A stretch of DNA of 10,585 nucleotides from JAKLDO01 sp035354435 (lineage in GTDB: Bacteria > UBP6 > UBA1177), in NCBI GenBank assembly GCA_035354435.1, contig DAOQAY010000105.1:1-10585 (forward strand). Direction: 5' to 3'. The translations under genes were made by a program, and so were the position numbers. Of this stretch, positions 1 to 5,273 are shown piece by piece (position 1 is the stretch's first letter; the number at the start of each line of letters is the position of its first letter). Below the pieces are notes generated by a model, which saw only the letters and a list, made by a program, of their open reading frames with translations, searched no databases and was not told the DNA's origin.

Positions 1-16
1 TATTAAATAATTCTGG

Positions 17-44
17 TTGACAAATGAGTCTTGGAAATTATATT
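17..44 (+). promoter_or_regulatory. Predicted sigma70-type promoter of the Fe-S/MtaB operon
   Basis: TTGACA at 17-22 matches the -35 consensus exactly. TATATT at 39-44 matches the -10 in five of six positions, and the spacer is 16 bp. Transcription would start near 51, leaving a leader of about 40 nt before the cysteine desulfurase. An imperfect dyad, GACTC at 53-57 and GGGTC at 63-67, sits just after the expected start and could be an operator or a weak 5-bp hairpin. No known regulator motif was recognised in it. Confidence 0.6.
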
Positions 45-79
45 TAAGTGCGGACTCGGTTTGGGTCATTTTGATTTTT

Positions 80-83
80 GGAG
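80..83 (+). promoter_or_regulatory. Shine-Dalgarno site setting the cysteine desulfurase start
   Basis: GGAG lies 6 nt before the ATG at 90. A TTG at 78, four codons upstream in the same frame, overlaps this site and has no ribosome binding site of its own. The ATG at 90 is therefore preferred, and the protein then begins MGHRIYLDNSATT as is usual for the family. Confidence 0.8.
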
Positions 84-89
84 AAATTG

Positions 90-1277
90 ATGGGACACAG
101 AATATATCTTGATAACAGTGCTACAACGCCGGTGCGGAAGGAAGTTCTCGATGAAATAATGCCGTTTCTGACCGAAAATGGCGGAAATCCTTCAAGCAGA
201 CATCTGGAAGGCCGTATTGCAAAAACTGCTTTTGAAAAGGCAAGAGATAAAGTGGCACTTGCGATAAATGCCGATCCGAAGGAGATTTTTTTCAATTCCT
301 GTGCGACCGAAGGGAACAATATGGTTCTTCGCGGTTATATTTCGGGGCTTCGCGGAAGTATCAGAAAAAATCACATAATTACAACTTCTGTCGAACATCC
401 GAGCGTTTATAACACGGCAAAAACACTGGAAAAAGACGGCTATGAAGTGACATTTCTTCCAGTTGACACAAAGGGGAATCTCGACCTTGAAGTGCTGAAA
501 AGCTCAATAAAAGAAAATACAGGTCTGATAAGCGTGATGATGGTGAATAACGAGACGGGGAATATTTTTCCGGTTTCTGAGATCGCTAAAATTGCCAAGG
601 AGAAAAACATCCTTTTCCATGTCGATGCGGTTCAGGCGATAGGCAAAATTCCAGTCGATGTGAAGAAGATCGGTTGTGATTTTCTGACCATTTCGGCTCA
701 TAAATTCTACGGTTTGAAAGGTGCGGGAGCCATTTATGTCAAGTGGGGCAAGTGGGTTGCACCGATGATGACAGGCGGACATCAGGAAAAAAGCAGAAGA
801 CCGGGAACTGAAAATATTGTCGGTGTTGTAGGAATGGGCAAAGCGATAGAACTTGCAGTGAGCGAGCTTGAAACCGATATGAAACATGTTGCAGATATTC
901 GTGACCATCTTGAAAAAAGAGTGCTCAGCGAGCTTCCCTACACAAGAGTTGTCGGAGATCCGGCAAACAGAGTACCGACGATCACAAACATATCGTTCCG
1001 GTTCATCGAAGGAGAGTCAATACAGCTTAAACTCGACAATGACGGAATCGCAGTTTCAACCGGCTCTGCGTGTTCATCAGGAACTCTCGAACCGAGCCAT
1101 GTCATAACCGCGATGAATGTCGATCCTGAAGAGGCACATTCCAGCATCCGTTTCTCACTTGGAAAATATACGACAATGGAAGATATTGATTATACTGTTG
1201 AAAAAGTGAAAAAGATCGTTGAACAGCTCAGAAGTTTTTCTCCGATCTATGACAAATTTATTTCTGAACAAAAATAG
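90..1277 (+). CDS. nifS: Cysteine desulfurase, NifS/IscS type
   Basis: This is a PLP-dependent cytosolic enzyme that takes sulfur from L-cysteine as a persulfide and passes it to Fe-S assembly or tRNA thiolation, releasing alanine. At 395 aa it is full length for the group I (NifS/IscS) class. Visible family features are the N-terminal YLDNSATT (residues 6-13), the cofactor-stacking His103 in VEHPS, Asp179 and Gln182 in HVDAVQ, the PLP Schiff-base Lys205 in SAHK, and the catalytic loop Cys328 in GSACSSG. It is the first gene after the promoter and is followed 14 nt later by the scaffold gene, so sulfur donor and scaffold are made together. NifS versus IscS cannot be settled from the sequence alone. 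The NifU-like partner and the absence of iscR, iscA, hscBA and fdx favour the NifS label. The enzyme family call is very secure. Confidence 0.95.
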   Translation: MGHRIYLDNSATTPVRKEVLDEIMPFLTENGGNPSSRHLEGRIAKTAFEKARDKVALAINADPKEIFFNSCATEGNNMVLRGYISGLRGSIRKNHIITTSVEHPSVYNTAKTLEKDGYEVTFLPVDTKGNLDLEVLKSSIKENTGLISVMMVNNETGNIFPVSEIAKIAKEKNILFHVDAVQAIGKIPVDVKKIGCDFLTISAHKFYGLKGAGAIYVKWGKWVAPMMTGGHQEKSRRPGTENIVGVVGMGKAIELAVSELETDMKHVADIRDHLEKRVLSELPYTRVVGDPANRVPTITNISFRFIEGESIQLKLDNDGIAVSTGSACSSGTLEPSHVITAMNVDPEEAHSSIRFSLGKYTTMEDIDYTVEKVKKIVEQLRSFSPIYDKFISEQK

Positions 1278-1291
1278 ACCGGGAGGTCAGA

Positions 1292-1672
1292 ATGGATTAC
1301 ACCGAAAAAGTTATGGATCATTTCCTTAATCCGAGAAATATCAGGAAAATAGAAGATGCAAATGCGATCGCAGAAGTTGGAAACGCAACATGCGGAGATA
1401 TCATAAAACTTTATCTCAAGATCACTCCAGAAGGTGTGATCGAGGATATTTCTTTTCAGACTTTCGGATGCGGTGCGGCGATTGCGACATCATCAATGAC
1501 TACTGAAATGGTAAAGGGAAAGACCCTTGATGAAGCACTTGCATTGACAAGAGAACAGGTTGCTGACGAGCTTGGCGGACTTCCGGCAAACAAGATGCAC
1601 TGCTCGAACCTTGCGGCGGATGCTCTTCACAAGGCGATAAAGGAATACAAAGCAAAAAATGGCCTCAAGTAG
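1292..1672 (+). CDS. Fe-S cluster assembly scaffold, NifU N-terminal/IscU type
   Basis: This small cytosolic scaffold builds transient Fe-S clusters with sulfur from the desulfurase encoded just upstream. The 126-aa protein is one U-type domain with the three cluster-ligand cysteines in their usual settings: Cys34 in ATCGD (with Asp36), Cys60 in TFGCGAAIA and Cys104 in KMHCSNLAADAL. The central ferredoxin-like and C-terminal Nfu domains of full nitrogen-fixation NifU are absent. The site matching the LPPVK chaperone-binding motif of IscU reads LPANK (97-101), as in NifU-like proteins that work without HscA. The start is firm: GGAGG at 1282-1286 lies 5 nt before the ATG. Its last 14 nt overlap the next gene. 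The name nifU is often used for such single-domain proteins, but iscU is also used, so no symbol is given. Confidence 0.93.
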   Translation: MDYTEKVMDHFLNPRNIRKIEDANAIAEVGNATCGDIIKLYLKITPEGVIEDISFQTFGCGAAIATSSMTTEMVKGKTLDEALALTREQVADELGGLPANKMHCSNLAADALHKAIKEYKAKNGLK

Positions 1673-2879
1673 ACCTTTAAAGGTCGCTATCTACACCTTC
1701 GGATGCAAGGTCAATCTATTTGAGACCGATCAACTTAAAAAATCACTCAAAAATTCGCAGATAGTTTCAAGTGACGAAGATGCCGATGTTTTTGTTATAA
1801 ACGGCTGTACAGTTACCGCCGCAACAGACAGTCAGGTCAGAAATATGATCAGACGGTTTTTAAAAAGGGGCAGAGTTATTGTCACAGGTTGTTATGCAAG
1901 AAAGATCGATCCGAGTCTTGAATGTGTGAATGATATCGAATTCATTCCGGAAATCGCCGATGTTGCGACAGTTCTTGGAGAAAGCTTTGTTTATGATGCG
2001 TTCTTTGACCGTTCCAGACCGTTTGTGAAAATTCAAAGCGGTTGCGATCAGTTCTGTTCATACTGCATAATTCCGTTTGTCCGAGGACCTTTGAAAAGCG
2101 TTCCGTTAAGTAAAATAAAAATACTGCTTGAAAAGATAAAAGCCGAGCAATTCCATGAAGTTGTGTTGACTGGAATACATATCGGAAAATATGGTAAAGA
2201 TCTCACAGACGGCTCAACTCTTGCTGATGTAGCAAGATCGGCATTTGAAATTGTCGGCAGGGTAAGGCTCGGATCGCTTGAATCGCCGGAAATTGATGAG
2301 AAACTGTTCGAATATGCAAAGCTTGGAATGATACTTCCTCACTGGCATGTTCCGCTTCAGCATGGATCTGACACAGTTCTGAAAAGGATGAACAGACCTT
2401 ACACAACGAACGAATTCAAAACGGCGATTGACAGAATTATCAGTGTTTACAAAGAATTACCGTCAATAGGGACTGACATTATTACAGGATTCCCCGGCGA
2501 AACAGATAAAGAATTTAATGAATCATACGAATTTATAAGATCGCTTCCGTTCACTTACGGACATGTCTTTCCATTCTCGGTCAGAGCAGGAACCGCCGCC
2601 GAAAAAATGGAAAAAGAGAACCCTGTTCCCAATGAATTAAAAAAAGAAAGAGCAGCAATATTACGCGAATTGTTCGAAGATAAAAAACTCCAGTATATGC
2701 AGTCACTTGACAACACAATAGATGAAGTCATAATCGAAGAAAAGATCTCAAAAAACCTATATAATTCAACCTCTTCAAAATTCCAGACCGTCGAAGTCGA
2801 AGTCGATTTCAAAAGTCGTGATCTTGTAAAAGTCAGATTAAAATATGGATCGGGAAAACTGAAAGGGAAGCCGGTTTAG
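1659..2879 (+). CDS. mtaB: tRNA t6A37 methylthiotransferase, MtaB type (radical SAM)
   Basis: MtaB enzymes add a methylthio group to t6A at position 37 of ANN-decoding tRNAs, using SAM and two [4Fe-4S] clusters. The 406-aa protein has the full order of parts. An N-terminal UPF0004 domain carries cluster ligands Cys16 (FGCKVN), Cys50 (NGCTV) and Cys78 (TGCYAR). A radical SAM core has Cys129, Cys133 and Cys136 (CDQFCSYC). Conserved stretches include LTGIHIGKYG (170-179), HVPLQHGSD (230-238) and TGFPGE (276-281). The tail from about 345 looks like a short TRAM domain. The GCKVN signature places it with MtaB rather than MiaB (GCQMN) or RimO (GCPKN). It is somewhat shorter than usual (roughly 430-450 aa, from memory), mostly between the two domains and at the C-terminus. 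The ATG overlaps the scaffold gene and has only a distant purine-rich site, which suggests translational coupling. Confidence 0.9.
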   Translation: MASSRPLKVAIYTFGCKVNLFETDQLKKSLKNSQIVSSDEDADVFVINGCTVTAATDSQVRNMIRRFLKRGRVIVTGCYARKIDPSLECVNDIEFIPEIADVATVLGESFVYDAFFDRSRPFVKIQSGCDQFCSYCIIPFVRGPLKSVPLSKIKILLEKIKAEQFHEVVLTGIHIGKYGKDLTDGSTLADVARSAFEIVGRVRLGSLESPEIDEKLFEYAKLGMILPHWHVPLQHGSDTVLKRMNRPYTTNEFKTAIDRIISVYKELPSIGTDIITGFPGETDKEFNESYEFIRSLPFTYGHVFPFSVRAGTAAEKMEKENPVPNELKKERAAILRELFEDKKLQYMQSLDNTIDEVIIEEKISKNLYNSTSSKFQTVEVEVDFKSRDLVKVRLKYGSGKLKGKPV

Positions 2880-2882
2880 AAG

Positions 2883-2905
2883 AAAGTCTCCTGAGCGGAG
2901 ACTTT
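2883..2905 (+). terminator. Hairpin directly after mtaB, probable weak terminator
   Basis: A perfect 9-bp stem, AAAGTCTCC at 2883-2891 and GGAGACTTT at 2897-2905, encloses a 5-nt loop. It begins 3 nt after the mtaB stop. The only U-rich part is the three T's closing the stem, followed by AAAATTAG. It may stop transcription weakly or only protect the 3' end of the mRNA. Confidence 0.5.
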
Positions 2906-2926
2906 AAAATTAGAAGAAGTCCTTTG

Positions 2927-2968
2927 AAAAAATTGTAGAATATGCCGAATGGCGTCACACTTTCTACA
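2927..2968 (-). terminator. Predicted intrinsic terminator of the minus-strand ATPase gene
   Basis: Read on the minus strand, TGTAGAA (2968-2962) pairs with TTCTACA (2940-2934), and ACGCC (2955-2951) pairs inside it with GGCAT (2946-2942, one wobble) around an ATTC loop. The structure is followed by A then six T's (2933-2927). It lies about 35 nt past the ATPase stop codon. The U-tract is on the minus strand only, so it serves that gene and not mtaB. Confidence 0.6.
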
Positions 2969-3002
2969 TAACGCTTCGTTTGTGTAAAATGTAAAAAATA
3001 GT

Positions 3003-4319
3003 TCAAACATTTTTCAATAAACGGTGTATTTCTGACGACATGAAAAGAGGTAGAGATATCATATTATTTTCTTTTCCCACATTTTTCTGCGAAATGCGGA
3101 TTTCAACTTCCGGTTTGTATCTGTTGCGGTAAACTTTAAGACTTTTTGATTGGACATTTGTGCCGCTTTTAACTTCCACCGGAACAATTTTCGTGTCACT
3201 TTGGATGATAAACTCAATCTCGGCCGCTGCATCAGATGTCCAGTAAAATGGCTGCTCACCACTTGACGAGATTAGTTCATTTAATACAAAATTCTCGCTC
3301 ATTGCTCCTTTAAACTCGGTAAAAAGTCTGCTTGATTCAAGAAAAACAGATGCGGGAAGTCTGCTTTTTACCCTCAGCAAGCCCACATCAGCCATATATA
3401 TTTTAAAAGACGAAGGATCAACATACGAAGAAATCGGGAAATTCGGTTTGGAAATCCGGCTGATCTTATAAACAAGTCCTGCATCTTTCAGCCAATTGAT
3501 CGCATCTTCATACTCCCTCGCTCTTGCACCGGGTTTTAAAGCGGTATAAACGAATTTTTTGTTTTCACGACCAAGTTGATTTGGCACTGATTCCCAAATT
3601 TCTCTTATTTTCGGTATATCTTTTGCCGGAGCATGTTTTGAAAAATCATATTCATAAGCCTGAAGAATATTTTTGATGATCTGTTCTGTTTTTTCCAGAT
3701 CTTTGCTTTCAATCCATTTTGCAACAGCTTCCGGCATTCCTCCGGTTATGAAATATGTTTTTAAAAAATCGTTGTATTGATCAAAAATCGGTTCTGGAAT
3801 GGGTTCGTGCAGTTCTATTTTTTTGAGATTATCAAAAAGCAGATCGTTACCGGCAGACATTATTATTTCGCTGACAGATAGAGGATACAATGTCATAAAA
3901 TCAACTTTACCGACCGGAAATGATGCCGGTTTTGAAAGTGCTATTCCAAGAAGAGAGCCTGCTGCAACCAAATGAAGCTCTCTTTTATTTTCACAAAAAT
4001 ATTTCAGACTGTTTAACGCATTATTGCATTCTTGAATTTCATCAAAAATAACAAGCGTTCTCCCAGGCTGTATTGAAATGCCGCTTAAAATGGACAATCC
4101 TTGGATAATTCGATCAGGAGAAATGCTGCCATTGAAAAAATCGGCAAGGTTTTTGTCGGTTTCAAAATTAAAATAAGCAGTGCTTTCAAAACATTCTTCA
4201 CCGAATTTTTTCAAAAGAGAGGTTTTTCCGACTTGTCTCAGTCCTTTTAGAATTAATGGTTTGCGATCCTTGTCGATCATCCATTTTTTTAATTTCTCAA
4301 AAAGGTGTCTTTTAATCAT
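3003..4319 (-). CDS. AAA-type ATPase with C-terminal DUF4143 domain
   Basis: The protein is a predicted cytoplasmic ATPase of the AAA_14/DUF4143 family, whose cellular role is not established. Residues 26-34 hold the Walker A motif GLRQVGKTS, with Lys and Thr in place. TLVIFDEIQ has the Walker B Asp93-Glu94, and a sensor-like Ser follows in LVAAGSLLG. The stretch FPVGKVDFMTLYPLSVSEI after it is typical of the family. The C-terminal part contains EIEFIIQ and PVEVKSG (about 367-386), an acidic/EVK pattern like that of PD-(D/E)XK nuclease folds; whether it cuts DNA is unknown. The ATG at 4319 (438 aa) was chosen because GGAG at 4329-4332 lies 9 nt before it. TTG at 4337 and ATG at 4334 are in frame but lack a ribosome site. 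It is a single gene with its own promoter and terminator, opposite in strand to its neighbours. Related genes often occur as scattered paralogues, which suggests later insertion. Confidence 0.88.
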   Translation of the reverse strand: MIKRHLFEKLKKWMIDKDRKPLILKGLRQVGKTSLLKKFGEECFESTAYFNFETDKNLADFFNGSISPDRIIQGLSILSGISIQPGRTLVIFDEIQECNNALNSLKYFCENKRELHLVAAGSLLGIALSKPASFPVGKVDFMTLYPLSVSEIIMSAGNDLLFDNLKKIELHEPIPEPIFDQYNDFLKTYFITGGMPEAVAKWIESKDLEKTEQIIKNILQAYEYDFSKHAPAKDIPKIREIWESVPNQLGRENKKFVYTALKPGARAREYEDAINWLKDAGLVYKISRISKPNFPISSYVDPSSFKIYMADVGLLRVKSRLPASVFLESSRLFTEFKGAMSENFVLNELISSSGEQPFYWTSDAAAEIEFIIQSDTKIVPVEVKSGTNVQSKSLKVYRNRYKPEVEIRISQKNVGKENNMISLPLFMSSEIHRLLKNV

Positions 4320-4328
4320 ATCACAGAT

Positions 4329-4332
4329 CTCC
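4329..4332 (-). promoter_or_regulatory. Shine-Dalgarno site setting the ATPase start
   Basis: On the minus strand GGAG is 9 nt upstream of the ATG at 4319. It overlaps the alternative ATG at 4334, whose own upstream sequence has no purine-rich site, so the shorter protein is preferred. Confidence 0.6.
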
Positions 4333-4350
4333 ATCAATAAAATGGCATAA

Positions 4351-4366
4351 ACTCACAAAACTGAGT
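4351..4366. repeat. Short inverted repeat in the ATPase leader
   Basis: ACTCA at 4351-4355 and TGAGT at 4362-4366 form a perfect 5-bp dyad around CAAAAC. It lies between the predicted ATPase transcription start (near 4372) and its start codon, where an operator could block transcription. The arms are short and chance is possible. Confidence 0.3.
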
Positions 4367-4378
4367 CAAGTTAATGGC

Positions 4379-4406
4379 AGAATATCACAAAAATAGATGA
4401 TGTCAA
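4379..4406 (-). promoter_or_regulatory. Predicted promoter of the ATPase gene
   Basis: On the minus strand a perfect -35 TTGACA (4406-4401) is followed after 16 bp by TATTCT (4384-4379), which matches the -10 consensus in four of six positions. The start would be near 4372, giving a leader of about 50 nt. The -35 quality and the spacing match the other two promoters found in this window. Confidence 0.5.
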
Positions 4407-4436
4407 AGAAAATAGAACATTTCAGGCACTAATCCA

Positions 4437-4442
4437 TATAAA
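4437..4442 (+). promoter_or_regulatory. Possible -10 element for the DUF2400-GH10 operon
   Basis: TATAAA at 4437-4442 lies about 57 nt before the DUF2400 start codon, in the divergent gap with the ATPase. The positions 16-17 bp upstream give no good -35 match, so this is the weakest promoter call in the window. A promoter of some kind is expected because the neighbouring gene runs the other way. Confidence 0.3.
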
Positions 4443-4485
4443 ATTGAAAAGGCTGACATTTGAAGTATATTTCAGCAAGTTGTGA

Positions 4486-4489
4486 GGAG
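4486..4489 (+). promoter_or_regulatory. Shine-Dalgarno site setting the DUF2400 protein start
   Basis: GGAG, within a longer GAGGAG at 4484-4489, lies 9 nt before the ATG at 4499. A longer reading frame begins at TTG 4460 but has no comparable site, and its extra 13 residues do not look like the family's N-terminus. Confidence 0.7.
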
Positions 4490-4498
4490 AAAAAATCG

Positions 4499-5266
4499 AT
4501 GCAAGACCTTAAACCGCTTCTTGAATCTCTATATGTCAAGCTGAACAGAAGAGAGTTTGTCAATCCTGATCCGCTGATATTTCTTTATGATTATGAAGAT
4601 ATAAAAGATCGCGAAATTGCGGGGCTTATTGCTTCTTCGCTCGCTTACGGCAGGGTTGCGCAGATCCTCATTTCAGTCAGAAAGATACTCGGTCCGATGA
4701 ATGGGAACCCGCACGATTTTATTCTGAGTCACGAAAAGAAAGACTTTGAGAAAATATACGCCGGTTTCAAGCACAGGTTTACAGATTCAAATGATATTGT
4801 GAAACTTCTGACAGGTGTTAAAAAGACTCTCGCAGAATATGAAAATCTTGAAAATCTATATCTGCAAGGTGTTGAAAAATTTACTGATTTCATTAATGAT
4901 TCCCGGAAATCGTATCTTTTGCCGTCTCCAGCTGACGGTTCAGCCTGCAAAAGGCTCAATCTCTTTTTGCGCTGGATGGTTCGAAGTGACAATGTTGATC
5001 CGGGAGGCTGGAGCAAAGCATCAAGGTCAGATCTTGTAATTCCTCTTGACACCCACATGTTCAAAGCGGCAAAAATTCTTGGATTCACGCAAAGAAAGTC
5101 AGCCGACTACAAAACTGCACTTGAAATTACTGAAAATTTCAGGAAAATATCACCAAATGATCCCGTAAAATATGATTTTGCCCTCACAAGGCTCGGAATA
5201 CGGGATGATATGTCATTTGATGAACTTATCGGACTGATGAAGATAACGAGGGGTTCAAAAATGTGA
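4499..5266 (+). CDS. TIGR02757/DUF2400 family protein, possible HhH-GPD-like DNA glycosylase
   Basis: At 255 aa the protein has the expected size and motifs of the TIGR02757 (DUF2400) family: LIASSLAYGRVAQI (43-56), GSACKRLNLFLRWMVR (147-162), DPGGW (167-171), IPLDTHMFKAAKILGFTQRK (181-200) and DPVKYDFALTRLGI (221-234). The family has no firmly established function that I know of. By eye the LDTHMFKAAKILG stretch resembles the catalytic-Asp region of HhH-GPD DNA glycosylases (VDTHVFRV in endonuclease III), so Asp184 could be catalytic and Lys151 a candidate Schiff-base lysine; this is inference. No four-Cys Fe-S cluster loop is seen. No signal peptide or membrane segment is visible, so it should be cytoplasmic. 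Its stop is 7 nt before the GH10-like gene, whose ribosome site overlaps it, so the two are co-translated despite having no evident common task. Confidence 0.85.
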   Translation: MQDLKPLLESLYVKLNRREFVNPDPLIFLYDYEDIKDREIAGLIASSLAYGRVAQILISVRKILGPMNGNPHDFILSHEKKDFEKIYAGFKHRFTDSNDIVKLLTGVKKTLAEYENLENLYLQGVEKFTDFINDSRKSYLLPSPADGSACKRLNLFLRWMVRSDNVDPGGWSKASRSDLVIPLDTHMFKAAKILGFTQRKSADYKTALEITENFRKISPNDPVKYDFALTRLGIRDDMSFDELIGLMKITRGSKM

Positions 5267-5268
5267 GG
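5265..5268 (+). promoter_or_regulatory. Shine-Dalgarno site overlapping the upstream stop codon
   Basis: GAGG begins inside the TGA stop (5264-5266) of the DUF2400 gene and is 5 nt before the ATG at 5274. Ribosomes finishing the first gene can therefore reinitiate on the second. Confidence 0.65.
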
Positions 5269-5273
5269 TTGGA

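Noticed and set aside
17..33. TTGAC-N6-GTCTT around the -35 of the first promoter looks like an IscR type 1 site.
   Set aside because: The spacing between GAC and GTC is one base short of the remembered consensus, the outer bases do not match, and no Rrf2-family gene is in the window.
504..908. A 134-codon open frame on the minus strand inside the cysteine desulfurase gene.
   Set aside because: It lies wholly antisense to a secure, conserved gene, has no recognisable domain and is a frame shadow.
1659..2879. The methylthiotransferase could be RimO, which modifies Asp89 of S12 encoded in this window.
   Set aside because: Its signature is GCKVN with the MtaB-type LTGIHIGKYG and HVPLQHGSD stretches. 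RimO has GCPKN. The S12 gene is in a separate operon 4.7 kb away.
4460..4498. Longer DUF2400 protein starting at TTG 4460.
   Set aside because: It has no ribosome site at a proper distance, whereas GAGGAG is well placed for the ATG at 4499, which also gives the usual family length.
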